In this document: positions 52,591-61,297 of the stretch, one piece after another
Layout of the letters: each line of letters opens with the position of its first letter
Position numbering within the stretch: position 1 is the first letter of the stretch
NCBI GenBank assembly: GCA_029262895.1
Contig: JAJCYM010000067.1
Location: 19,459-83,458 of the forward strand
From: Roseivirga sp.
Lineage (GTDB): Bacteria; Bacteroidota; Bacteroidia; Cytophagales; Cyclobacteriaceae
Length of the DNA: 64,000 nucleotides
Reading direction: 5' to 3'
The notes under the pieces: model-generated
Seen by the model: the letters and a program-made list of their open reading frames with translations, nothing else
Told to the model about the DNA's origin: nothing
Databases searched by the model: none
Translations under genes and position numbers: made by a program

Positions 52591-52665
52591 TCGTTATTGA
52601 GTCACGTACTGAAAGACAGATTAGGGCAAATATTACTATAATTGTATTCTTTTATAAACAACAAT

Positions 52666-53415
52666 ATGAGATTAAATAAATCTCTCTTCACAATATTGCT
52701 GGTCGCTGCTTTTATAACCAGCTGCAATAGGCCGCCTGATCTTTCGATTATTCCGGCCATCGCCTTTGAGGATATTGAATTCAATATTGTCAATCCCGGT
52801 GATCCTCTTTTTGAGAGTAACACACTTACCCTTTCCATCAATATAGAGGACGGAGATGGTGATCTGGGTTTAGGTCCAGATGAAGTCGATTTTCCGTATA
52901 ACACTTTTGATCTTGTCAGAGATGATAATGGCATAGCCATAGAATTTGGTGACCGCCCGGGTGATCCTATTTTCACCTGCGACAATTATGCCATTGAAGA
53001 CAGGGAAGAAACTGATTTAAATTTTGATGGAGATTTTGCCGATACGGTATTGATCAATACTAATGTAAATCAATTCAATATCTATGTTGACTTTTTTAGA
53101 AAGGTCAATGGCACCTTTGAAGTGTTTGATTTCAGAGCTCTGCCCCCGAATGCCGCAACTTTATGTGGAACATCCTTCAATGGACGTTTTCCTTGTTTGT
53201 CTGCTCAGGACGGTCCTTGTGATTTCATTAGAGACAACAGAAGACCGATTAAGGGTACTTTAAATTACGACATTGAGTCATCTCTTTTCTTACCAATCTT
53301 TCGTACCGATACCCTCATGCTGAAGGTACGAGTTATAGATCGCGGTTTGCATCAAAGCAACGAAATAGAAACACCGGAATTTACATTGCAGAGCATAACT
53401 CCCGCAGGGAATTAG
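52666..53415 (+). CDS. Exported lipoprotein of unknown function
   Basis: 249 residues from the ATG at 52666, which gives a standard lipoprotein signal with Cys20 in FITSC; a frame starting 24 nt earlier is less likely. The mature part has the acidic DGDGDLGLGPDEVDFPY and DREETDLNFDGDFADTV, which look calcium-binding-like, and the ending ETPEFTLQSI. It resembles Bacteroidota lipoproteins with an Ig-like C-terminal strand pattern, but no named family is recognised. Its stop overlaps the stop of the convergent E1 gene by 4 nt. Confidence 0.75.
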   Translation: MRLNKSLFTILLVAAFITSCNRPPDLSIIPAIAFEDIEFNIVNPGDPLFESNTLTLSINIEDGDGDLGLGPDEVDFPYNTFDLVRDDNGIAIEFGDRPGDPIFTCDNYAIEDREETDLNFDGDFADTVLINTNVNQFNIYVDFFRKVNGTFEVFDFRALPPNAATLCGTSFNGRFPCLSAQDGPCDFIRDNRRPIKGTLNYDIESSLFLPIFRTDTLMLKVRVIDRGLHQSNEIETPEFTLQSITPAGN

Positions 53416-55817
53416 TAGATAGCGGGGTACTTCTTAGGGTCCGTTTCGCTCATCAATTCATAAATACTATCGTAAATAGTTTCAGGATTTGGCTTGGAAA
53501 AGTAATCTCCATCAGAAGCATAGGCAGGTCTGTGCGCCTTAGCTGAGATGGTGATTGGCTGAGAATCCAAATGGAAGTAAGCATCTTGTTCTTCTACCAC
53601 CTTTTGCATCATATAGGCTGAAGCCCCGCCTGGAACATCTTCATCTGCAAAGACAACTCTGTTGGTTTTCTTTATTGATTCTATAATAAGGTGATCAACA
53701 TCAAATGGCAGCAAGGATTGTACGTCAACTATCTCTACAGAAATTCCCGCTTCTTCTAAATCTCGGGCAGCCTCCATCACTACTCTGCACATGGAGCCAT
53801 AAGTAACCACGGTTACATCAGACCCTTCCCTAATCACCTCAGGAACACCCAACGGTACAGTAAACTCACCAATATTATCGGGAATGCGTTCTTTAAGACG
53901 ATATCCATTCAGGCATTCAATGATCAAGGCCGGATCATCTGATTTCAACATAGTGTTGTAGAAACCGGCAGCCTGAGTCATATCCCTTGGTACCAATACA
54001 TTTATTCCCCTAAGGCTGTGCAAGATCATACCCATTGGAGAGCCCGAATGCCAAATTCCTTCGAGGCGATGCCCTCTTGTTCGAATGATCAAGGGAGCTT
54101 TTTGACCTCCAGCTGTTCTGTATTGCAGAGTAGCTAAATCGTCTGACAGGATTTGAATCGCGAACAACAGATAATCGAGATATTGGATTTCCGCAATTGG
54201 TCTCAACCCGCGCAGTGCAGCACCAATGCCCTGTCCAATAATAGTAGCCTCCCGAATACCCGTGTCGGTTATTCTTAGCTCACCATACTTTTCCTGAAGA
54301 CCTGCAAAAGCTTGGTTTACATCACCAATTTTACCAACATCCTCTCCTATCGCAAATATTCTTGGGTCTCTTTTCAAAGCTGCATCAAAGCAAGCTTGTA
54401 GCACTTCTCTTCCGTCAACCAAGGCAGAATCTTCAGAGAAAGTAGCTTTAACCTCCTTCACTTTTGAGGCGGCTTCTTCTGATCCACTGGTTAACAGTGA
54501 ACTATATCTGGCTTCATTTGCCTCTTGCACTTCATTGAGCCAATTAATCAACTGGGTTCTGGCTGGCACTTGTTCATTTTTGACAAGTCTCAATACTCTC
54601 TTGACAACCTTGATAGTATCCAGTCGAATAGGATTTAGGGTCTTCTTAAGGTTTGAAACCAGCTGCAAAATTGCACCGGCCTGCTCACTTTCAGAGGCCA
54701 GTCTTTCTATGAGCATAATGGCGAAATCCTGATCTTGTTTGATATCCTCGTTAAAAGCCTTCCAAGCAGCCTCTTTCGCCTGCTTCGTCACCGCTTTAGA
54801 TTCCTGTTCTATTTTGGTCAGCTCTTCCTCATTTGCAAGTCCTTGAGTCAGGATAAGCTCTTTAAATTTTTTGATGCAATCAAAATCATCCTCCCATTGT
54901 AGGCGTTCTTTTGATTTATAACGTTCATGCGATCCGGAGGTAGAATGACCCTGGGGTTGAGTCATCTCATCCACATGCACCATAACCGGCACATGTTCTT
55001 TTCTGGCAATTGTAGCTGCTCGGTCAAAGGACTTCATCAAGCCCTCATAGTCCCAGCCTTTGACTTTTATAATTTCGTAACCAGGTCCTTTTCCCTCACG
55101 CTGAAGACCGGCCAACATTTCAGAAATACTGCCCTTTGTAGTGTGAAATTCTTTTGGAACAGAAATACCATAATCATCATCCCAGATGGCAATAAGCATT
55201 GGAACTTTCAAAACTCCGGCTGCATTGATAGCTTCAAAAAACGGTCCTTCAGAAGTAGAAGCATTTCCTATAGTGCCAAAGGCTACTTCATTTCCGTTAA
55301 TCGAAAAATCGGTATACTGCTTTAATCCCGGGTTTTCCCTGTAAAGTTTAGAAGCATAGGCCAAGCCAACTAACCTCGGCATTTGTCCGGATGTTGGAGA
55401 GATGTCCGCACTGGAGTTTTTCATCTCGGTCTGCTTTTTCCAGGAACCATCATCATTGAGCAAACGATTACCGAAATGCCCATTCATTGATCTCCCCCCA
55501 GAAGCAGGCTCAGCCTTAATATTGGTGTGCGCATACAATTGCGCAAAATATTCTTGCAGTGTCAACTGGCCGATGGCCAGCATAAAAGTTTGATCTCTGT
55601 AGTACCCTGATCTGAAATCGCCATTTTTAAATGCTTTGGCCATAGCAATTTGAGCTACCTCTTTGCCGTCTCCAAAAATGCCGAATTTGGCCTTCCCCAT
55701 AAAGACCTCCTTTCTACCCATCAAACTAGCCTCACGACTTACACAAGCAATGCGATAGTCATTCAAAACTTCTTCAACTTTCAGTTGACCTTTCTTAGCC
55801 GTTCTGGTAGCCCCCAC
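53412..55817 (-). CDS. 2-oxoacid dehydrogenase E1, fused alpha and beta subunits (branched-chain type)
   Basis: 801 residues. The E1-alpha part (about 1-360) contains the thiamine-binding region, but the usual GDG...NN is changed to GNASTSEG...WDDDYG. The E1-beta part (about 450-801) begins AIGEDVGKIGDVNQAF and has GIGAALRGLRPIAEIQY, GHRLEGIWHSGSPMGM and a late ADEDVPGGASAYM. It decarboxylates branched-chain or similar 2-oxoacids and passes the acyl group to lipoyl-E2. E2/E3 genes are not adjacent. Divergent from alanine dehydrogenase, sharing a 338-bp control region. Confidence 0.93.
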   Translation of the reverse strand: MGATRTAKKGQLKVEEVLNDYRIACVSREASLMGRKEVFMGKAKFGIFGDGKEVAQIAMAKAFKNGDFRSGYYRDQTFMLAIGQLTLQEYFAQLYAHTNIKAEPASGGRSMNGHFGNRLLNDDGSWKKQTEMKNSSADISPTSGQMPRLVGLAYASKLYRENPGLKQYTDFSINGNEVAFGTIGNASTSEGPFFEAINAAGVLKVPMLIAIWDDDYGISVPKEFHTTKGSISEMLAGLQREGKGPGYEIIKVKGWDYEGLMKSFDRAATIARKEHVPVMVHVDEMTQPQGHSTSGSHERYKSKERLQWEDDFDCIKKFKELILTQGLANEEELTKIEQESKAVTKQAKEAAWKAFNEDIKQDQDFAIMLIERLASESEQAGAILQLVSNLKKTLNPIRLDTIKVVKRVLRLVKNEQVPARTQLINWLNEVQEANEARYSSLLTSGSEEAASKVKEVKATFSEDSALVDGREVLQACFDAALKRDPRIFAIGEDVGKIGDVNQAFAGLQEKYGELRITDTGIREATIIGQGIGAALRGLRPIAEIQYLDYLLFAIQILSDDLATLQYRTAGGQKAPLIIRTRGHRLEGIWHSGSPMGMILHSLRGINVLVPRDMTQAAGFYNTMLKSDDPALIIECLNGYRLKERIPDNIGEFTVPLGVPEVIREGSDVTVVTYGSMCRVVMEAARDLEEAGISVEIVDVQSLLPFDVDHLIIESIKKTNRVVFADEDVPGGASAYMMQKVVEEQDAYFHLDSQPITISAKAHRPAYASDGDYFSKPNPETIYDSIYELMSETDPKKYPAIY

Positions 55818-55864
55818 TTTCGTAAAATTTTAGGTTGTACAAAAATCCCTTTTGAAAAGGACCA

Positions 55865-55895
55865 CAAAAATAACAATTTTTGAATGCAAATCAAA
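55865..55895 (-). promoter_or_regulatory. Promoter of the fused E1 gene
   Basis: Minus-strand -33 TTTG (55892-55895) and -7 TATTTTTG (55865-55872) lie 19 bp apart, an ideal Bacteroidota promoter. Transcription would begin near 55858, about 40 nt before the start codon. Confidence 0.65.
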
Positions 55896-56118
55896 TTTGG
55901 TTTTTGATACATTTTCATTCCTTTTCAGAATTTTTTGTAAAAAATTCAGATTGAAAAGATTTAATATTCTGTTAAATTCAGTTAAACAGAATTTAATTTT
56001 TTGGTTAATTACTAGCTAAGAACATAATTTGCCCTGGCGTTCCAGGCAGACAGTCCTCAAGAGGCCGCAGTAGCGACTTATTTTTTATTTCTGGCAATCG
56101 AATATTGGGTGGTGTTGC

Positions 56119-56126
56119 TATCTTTG
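56119..56126 (+). promoter_or_regulatory. -7 promoter element of ald
   Basis: TATCTTTG matches TAnnTTTG and lies 29 nt before the ald ATG. The same motif occurs before rnpB. A TTG at 56105-56107 is closer (11 bp) than usual for a -33 element. Confidence 0.55.
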
Positions 56127-56155
56127 CCGCACATTTAATCAAAACGTCTTTAATC

Positions 56156-57271
56156 ATGATCATAGGTGTTCCAAAGGAAATTAAGAATAATGAAAACCGC
56201 GTAGCTGCGACTCCTTCAGGCGTGGCCGAATTGACAAAGAGAAATCATACGGTGTATGTTCAATCGACAGCCGGAGAAGGTAGCGGTTTTAGCGATGAGG
56301 ATTACACCAAAGCCGGAGCGCAGATTTTGCCAACCATTGAAGAAACTTATGCAATTGCAGAGATGATCATGAAGGTAAAAGAGCCAATCGAGCCAGAATA
56401 TAGCCTGATTAAAGAGAACCAGCTGTTATTCACCTACTTTCACTTTGCATCTTATGAGCCATTGACAATGGCCATGATCGAAAACAAGTCCGTGTGCCTG
56501 GCCTATGAGACAGTCGAAAAGGCGGATCGAAGCCTCCCTCTGCTCGTCCCTATGTCTGAAGTAGCCGGAAGAATGGCAACACAAAAAGGAGCCAACTATT
56601 TAGAAAAGCCTTTGGGTGGAAGAGGAATCCTTTTAGGAGGAGTGCCAGGTGTATTGCCGGCCAAAGTGCTTGTGCTTGGTGGTGGTATTGTTGGCACCCA
56701 ATCAGCAAAAATGGCTGCAGGAATGGGCGCTGATGTTGTTATTATGGACATCAACTTAAACAGGCTAAGAGAGCTGGATGACATTATGCCTGCGAATGTA
56801 AAGACGATGATGTCTAACGGGTACAATATTAGTGAGATGATCAAAGAAGCTGATTTGATTATTGGTGCAGTGTTAATTCCCGGTGCCAAAGCACCACACT
56901 TGATCACCAGAGATATGTTGAGCGAGATGAAAAAGGGAGTTGTACTTGTGGATGTGGCTGTAGACCAAGGCGGTTGTATTGAGACTTGTAAGCCGACTAC
57001 TCACGAGAACCCAACTTTCGTAATAGATGGGGTACTGCACTACTGCGTAGCAAACATGCCGGGGGCCGTGCCATACACCTCTACCTTAGCCCTTACAAAT
57101 GCGACTTTACCTTATGCTGTCCAGCTTGCCAATAAAGGTTGGAAGAAGGCTTGTGAGGATAACAAAGAATTGGCTTTAGGCCTAAACGTGGTCAAGGGAG
57201 ACGTGGTTTATGAAGCTGTCTCACAGGCTTTCAACCTACCTTACACACCGATTGACAAATATTTAGATTAA
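56156..57271 (+). CDS. ald: Alanine dehydrogenase
   Basis: 371 residues from ATG 56156, which gives the universal start MIIGVPKEIKNNENRVA. A longer reading to 56105 runs through the promoter and is rejected. NAD-binding Rossmann motif VLVLGGGIVGTQSA, plus the substrate-binding EKPLGGRGILLGGVPGV in pieces and the catalytic HxxxH/D features of Ald. It interconverts L-alanine and pyruvate with NH3 and NADH. Its divergence from the branched-chain oxoacid dehydrogenase E1 gene suggests joint control of amino-acid catabolism. Confidence 0.97.
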   Translation: MIIGVPKEIKNNENRVAATPSGVAELTKRNHTVYVQSTAGEGSGFSDEDYTKAGAQILPTIEETYAIAEMIMKVKEPIEPEYSLIKENQLLFTYFHFASYEPLTMAMIENKSVCLAYETVEKADRSLPLLVPMSEVAGRMATQKGANYLEKPLGGRGILLGGVPGVLPAKVLVLGGGIVGTQSAKMAAGMGADVVIMDINLNRLRELDDIMPANVKTMMSNGYNISEMIKEADLIIGAVLIPGAKAPHLITRDMLSEMKKGVVLVDVAVDQGGCIETCKPTTHENPTFVIDGVLHYCVANMPGAVPYTSTLALTNATLPYAVQLANKGWKKACEDNKELALGLNVVKGDVVYEAVSQAFNLPYTPIDKYLD

Positions 57272-57353
57272 CCAGACAATTGAGAATAAGCAAGGCGGCT
57301 CAAAAAGTCGGTTTTGTGGTTTGGAGAATCTCTATTGCGGATTAATAAAGTTC

Positions 57354-57361
57354 TATATTTG
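57354..57361 (+). promoter_or_regulatory. -7 promoter element of the SDR gene
   Basis: TATATTTG matches TAnnTTTG and lies 20 nt before the SDR start. A TTG at 57335-57337 may be the -33 element (16-bp spacing). Confidence 0.5.
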
Positions 57362-57381
57362 AAATACAGGCAGTTATTAAA

Positions 57382-58218
57382 ATGAGCAAAATAGCACTAA
57401 TAACAGGAGCAGCCAATGGCATTGGTCTCGAGTTCGCAAAGATTGTTGCAGCCAAGGGCTATGATTTAGTACTGGTTGATATCAACGAGGCTGGGTTGAA
57501 AAGTCTTTCTGAAGAGATCCGCTCTAAATTTGGGGTACAGACATTCTACAAACAACAGGACCTATCACAACCAGAAGCAGCCACAAACATCAAGTCCTTT
57601 TTAGATGAAGAAGGCCTCAAAGTTGAGATTCTTTTCAATAATGCCGGTTTTGGGAATTTCGGATATTTTCATGAAACCAATTGGGCCAAAGACCAGGCCA
57701 TGCTCAATGTGCACATGGTCACGTCAACGCAATTGATGAAACTTCTCGTGCCATCCATGATAGACCAGGGTTATGGCCGCATTCTCAATAATGCTTCTGT
57801 TGCTGCCTTTGTACCTGGACCGTTAATGTCTACTTACCATGCTTCTAAAGCCTATTTACTCTACTTTGGCACTGCGCTAAATGATGAGTTAAAAGGAACT
57901 GGCGTCACGGTAACAACACTCTGCCCGGGAATGACTAAAACTGGTTTTGCGAAGGCAAATGGAAATCAAGATCCGGATATCAAATTCAACATTGCATCTC
58001 CTTATGAAGTTGCCTTGTTCGGGTTTCAAAAAATGCAAAAAGGTCAATCCCTGGCAATTCCAGGTTTTTTTAACAAGTTGAGCACTTTCCTCCCCCGTTT
58101 CTTGCCTAGAAGAACAGTGGCAAAAATGGTAGGAAACATTCAACGCAAGAACCACACAAAGAGAATGGCAGATGTTAGTACTGAGGTATCAACAGAAGCC
58201 AGTGTACTTTCTAAGTAG
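57382..58218 (+). CDS. Short-chain dehydrogenase/reductase
   Basis: 278 residues: nucleotide-binding TGAANGIG (about 7-14), NNAGFG (about 90-95), catalytic Ser in NNASVAAF, YHASKAYLL with the Tyr/Lys pair, and PG near the substrate loop (LCPGMTKT). The length and C-terminal basic helix (FLPRFLPRRTVAKMV) match the fatty-acyl/3-oxoacyl branch often named DltE-like or SDR260c. The preferred substrate is unknown. Monocistronic after ald, with its own promoter-like element. Confidence 0.88.
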   Translation: MSKIALITGAANGIGLEFAKIVAAKGYDLVLVDINEAGLKSLSEEIRSKFGVQTFYKQQDLSQPEAATNIKSFLDEEGLKVEILFNNAGFGNFGYFHETNWAKDQAMLNVHMVTSTQLMKLLVPSMIDQGYGRILNNASVAAFVPGPLMSTYHASKAYLLYFGTALNDELKGTGVTVTTLCPGMTKTGFAKANGNQDPDIKFNIASPYEVALFGFQKMQKGQSLAIPGFFNKLSTFLPRFLPRRTVAKMVGNIQRKNHTKRMADVSTEVSTEASVLSK

Positions 58219-58386
58219 CTTCGTAAACCGCTTTTTCCCATTCCTCAAGTTTCAGGCTTATCCATTTTAAATTATAAAGATGGTATAGCGGCCAGCATAA
58301 TCATTGCGTGGTAACCAGAAAGGAATAATAAAAGCGGTGAGAAAGCCGATTCGCTTGATCAAACTCATTGAGGAATTTAGTCAAAA

Positions 58387-58845
58387 TCAATCCTGATTCA
58401 AATCGGTATAAGAAGGTATCCGATCCAGAAAATCAAATTGATCAGAGTCTGGCGCTCTGCAACAGATATAATGCACCAAACCATTGGTTGCAATCATATA
58501 TCTCGCACCCAGGGTTTTATTATATACTCCCAATTGATTAAATGTGTTTTGGTCTACCCTAACCGAGGCCGCTTTACATTCTATTAGTATTTCAGGTTTC
58601 AGCTCAGCATTGTAAAAGACAATATCAGAGCGCTTGTTCAGGCTATTGTAGCTAACTCCTGATTCTACTCTGATGCGTGACTTGGGATAGCCTAACGTTT
58701 CGATCATATAATTGAGAAAATGTTGTCGCACCCATTCTTCGGGGGTTAGGACAATTAACTTCTTCCTTATGGGATCAAAAATGACTAATTTACCGTCCCT
58801 TCGTTCGATGCGAGGCTCATACTTCGGAAGGTTCAGGGACTCCAT
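58387..58845 (-). CDS. Orphan HsdR_N (type I restriction R-subunit N-terminal-like) domain protein
   Basis: 152 residues from ATG 58845, the likely start; the frame extends 30 nt further upstream but crosses the control region. The nuclease-like fold shows the motif SDIVFYN, then EILIECKAASVRV, with the PD-(D/E)xK-type Asp and Glu-x-Lys. Only this domain is present, without the helicase part or any HsdS/HsdM gene nearby. This stand-alone form is common in Bacteroidota and is probably not a restriction enzyme. Divergent from AMP nucleosidase, with 36 bp between the starts. Confidence 0.82.
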   Translation of the reverse strand: MESLNLPKYEPRIERRDGKLVIFDPIRKKLIVLTPEEWVRQHFLNYMIETLGYPKSRIRVESGVSYNSLNKRSDIVFYNAELKPEILIECKAASVRVDQNTFNQLGVYNKTLGARYMIATNGLVHYICCRAPDSDQFDFLDRIPSYTDLNQD

Positions 58846-58848
58846 CGA

Positions 58849-58856
58849 CAAATATA
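58849..58856 (-). promoter_or_regulatory. -7-like element adjoining the HsdR_N gene start
   Basis: Minus-strand TATATTTG lies only 3 nt before the ATG. If used, the transcript would be nearly leaderless or the true start would be further inside. A modest signal only. Confidence 0.3.
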
Positions 58857-58881
58857 AAAATCCTGAGTTGACCATTAATTA

Positions 58882-59655
58882 ATGAAGACAAAAAAAGAGA
58901 TAGTAGACAATTGGTTGCCCAGATATACTGGTGTAGAACTGGACGAATTTGGAGAGTATATTTTGCTTACCAATTTCAGTAACTACGTACATATGTTTGC
59001 CGCAAAGTTTGGAGTGGAGGCTAAGGGCAAAGATCGGCCAATGCAGTCCGCAACTTCTGAAAACATCACCATAATCAACTTTGGGATGGGCAGCGCTATG
59101 GCTGCAACCGTAATGGATTTACTCTCTGCTATAAAGCCAAAAGCAGTTTTGTTTCTTGGCAAATGTGGAGGGCTTAAAAAGAAAACTGAATTAGGTGATC
59201 TGATTCTACCCATTGCCGCTATCAGAGGAGAAGGAACCAGCAATGACTATATGCCTCCTGAAATTCCAGCACTACCTTCATTCCGTCTTCAGCGCTCCGT
59301 TTCCTCTATCATAAAAAAGTATGAACGTGATTACTGGACAGGCACCTGCTTTACCACAAACCGTAGGGTATGGGAACATGATGAAGAATTCAAAGAGTAC
59401 CTGGAAAACACCAGAGCTATGGCCGTTGATATGGAAACGGCTACTCTGTTCACAGTAGGCTTTGTCAATGAAATTCCACGGGGAGCACTTTTGCTCGTTT
59501 CTGATAACCCCATGACACCTGACGGGGTCAAAACAGAAGAAAGCGATAAGAACGTCACCGGCAACTATGTCGATATGCACTTAGATATCGGGATAGATTC
59601 CATCCGGGAGCTAAGAGACTCGGGCGACTCCGTAAAACACATGCGATTCGAATAA
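58882..59655 (+). CDS. amn: AMP nucleosidase
   Basis: 257 residues, the short Bacteroidota type. Phosphorylase-like fold with NFGMGSAMAATVMDLL, FLGKCGGLKKKTELGDLILP in pieces, the mid-protein FTTNRRVWEH, and AMAVDMETATLFTVGF with the catalytic Glu, then LLLVSDNPM. It hydrolyses AMP to adenine and ribose 5-phosphate. It is the universal-stress-like regulator of the AMP pool. It may be cotranscribed with the amidohydrolase gene 7 nt downstream. Confidence 0.92.
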   Translation: MKTKKEIVDNWLPRYTGVELDEFGEYILLTNFSNYVHMFAAKFGVEAKGKDRPMQSATSENITIINFGMGSAMAATVMDLLSAIKPKAVLFLGKCGGLKKKTELGDLILPIAAIRGEGTSNDYMPPEIPALPSFRLQRSVSSIIKKYERDYWTGTCFTTNRRVWEHDEEFKEYLENTRAMAVDMETATLFTVGFVNEIPRGALLLVSDNPMTPDGVKTEESDKNVTGNYVDMHLDIGIDSIRELRDSGDSVKHMRFE

Positions 59656-59662
59656 TTAAGAA

Positions 59663-61297
59663 ATGAAAAAAATACTAATAGCGCTTTTAGGAGCTCTAAT
59701 CCTATCGAGCTGTGCAAAGGATAAATCAGCCGATCTCATTATTCATAATGCCCAGGTCTACACCGTTAACGAAAATTTCGATGTTGCCACGGCCTTTGCT
59801 GTTCGTGATGGGAAATTTATAGCGGTAGGCTCGGACGAAGAGATTCTGGCCGATTACGAAAGTGCCAATGTCATCAATTTGGATGGCGCCCCACTCTACC
59901 CCGGTTTTATAGACGGTCATGCACATTTTTACCGTTATGGCCTGGGCTTGAAGAATGCAAATCTGGTAGGCACTAAATCCTTTGAGGAAATTCTTGAAAT
60001 CCTACAAGACCATCGGAAAGAATATCCGAATGACCCCTGGATTTTAGGAGGAGGCTGGGATCAAAATGATTGGGAGAATAAGGAGTTTCCCACCAAGGAC
60101 AAACTGAATGAAATATTCCCTGATGTGCCTGTATTGATCACAAGAGTGGATGGTCATGCCGCTTTGACGAACTCAGCCGCAATGAATCAAAGTGAGTTGT
60201 TCTTTAAGACTCAAGAGGTAAATGGCGGTAAGATCTACTTTGACAAGAATGGTGATCCCACCGGTTTGTTAGTCGATAATGCTATCCAATTAATTAGCCG
60301 ATACATCCCTGAACAGACCCAGACAGATAGAATAGATGCTTTACTGAAAGCCCAGAAAAATTGCTTTGCGGTAGGCTTGACTACTATAGTCGATGCAGGC
60401 CTTGATGTCAATACTATCAATCTTATTGACTCACTTAACCAAACTGGTGATCTGAAAATGCGCCTTTATGTTATGGTTACCCCAACTCAGGAAAGCATTG
60501 ACTATTTTAAAGCAAAGGGTAAAATCAAGACGGATTACCTCAACGTGCGATCCTTCAAGGTATATGGTGATGGTGCGCTGGGTTCACGTGGTGCTAATCT
60601 GATTGCCGATTACTCTGATGATCCCGGCAATTCGGGTTTTCTTTTACAAACTCCGGAATTCTATGATGAGCTAGCCAGGACTTTCAAAGACATGGGTTTT
60701 CAAATGAACACTCACGCCATCGGTGACTCTACCAGCAAAACAATCCTGGATATCTATTCCAGATACTTACCCGAGGGCAACGACCTCAGGTGGAAGGTTG
60801 AACATGCCCAAATTGTTAGCCTGGAGGATCTACCAAAGTTCGGCCAATTCAATATTATCCCCTCTGTCCAACCCACCCACGCCACTTCTGACATGTATTG
60901 GGCTGGTGATAGACTGGGAGAACCTAGGGTGAAAACTGCTTATACTTTCAAAGACCTATTGGATCAGAATGGAAACATTGCATTGGGCAGTGATTTTCCT
61001 GTGGAAGACATCAATCCACTGTTCGGTTTTCATTCTGCAGTGGCCAGGCAAGATGCTGAAAATTGGCCTGAAGGTGGCTGGCAAGCTGAAAACAAGTTAA
61101 GTCGTGAAGAAGCCCTAAGAGGCATGACCATCTGGGCCGCCTACTCCAACTTTGAAGAAAAGGAAAGAGGCAGCATCGAAATAGGCAAATTCGCTGACTT
61201 TGTGGTTACGGAAAAAGACATTATGACTGCAGCTGAATCTGAGCTCCGGAACACCAAGGTCACCACGACTTATGTGGCAGGCAAAAGGGTTTACTGA
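59663..61297 (+). CDS. Exported amidohydrolase lipoprotein (YtcJ-like)
   Basis: 544 residues. Lipoprotein signal with Cys17 in LILSSC. Amidohydrolase TIM barrel with HxH (His86, His88 in DGHAHF), KVYGDGALGSRGANL, NTHAIGD, VEHAQIV and GSDFPVEDINP, which supply the remaining metal ligands, and the late VVTEKDI strand. YtcJ-type enzymes hydrolyse amide or formamide bonds of unknown natural substrates. The lipid anchor puts it at the cell surface or periplasm. Its stop overlaps the convergent transporter gene by 7 nt. Confidence 0.9.
   Translation: MKKILIALLGALILSSCAKDKSADLIIHNAQVYTVNENFDVATAFAVRDGKFIAVGSDEEILADYESANVINLDGAPLYPGFIDGHAHFYRYGLGLKNANLVGTKSFEEILEILQDHRKEYPNDPWILGGGWDQNDWENKEFPTKDKLNEIFPDVPVLITRVDGHAALTNSAAMNQSELFFKTQEVNGGKIYFDKNGDPTGLLVDNAIQLISRYIPEQTQTDRIDALLKAQKNCFAVGLTTIVDAGLDVNTINLIDSLNQTGDLKMRLYVMVTPTQESIDYFKAKGKIKTDYLNVRSFKVYGDGALGSRGANLIADYSDDPGNSGFLLQTPEFYDELARTFKDMGFQMNTHAIGDSTSKTILDIYSRYLPEGNDLRWKVEHAQIVSLEDLPKFGQFNIIPSVQPTHATSDMYWAGDRLGEPRVKTAYTFKDLLDQNGNIALGSDFPVEDINPLFGFHSAVARQDAENWPEGGWQAENKLSREEALRGMTIWAAYSNFEEKERGSIEIGKFADFVVTEKDIMTAAESELRNTKVTTTYVAGKRVY

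Larger units (their letters stand above)
55818..56155. other. 338-bp control region between the E1 and alanine dehydrogenase genes
   Basis: Very AT-rich. It holds the E1 promoter, a perfect 9-bp palindrome gaatttttt-gt-aaaaaattc at 55928-55947, an 8-bp inverted repeat attctgtt/aacagaat at 55966-55992, and a -7 element for ald at 56119-56126. The symmetry suggests one or two regulator sites serving both directions. The regulator cannot be named from sequence. Confidence 0.6.
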
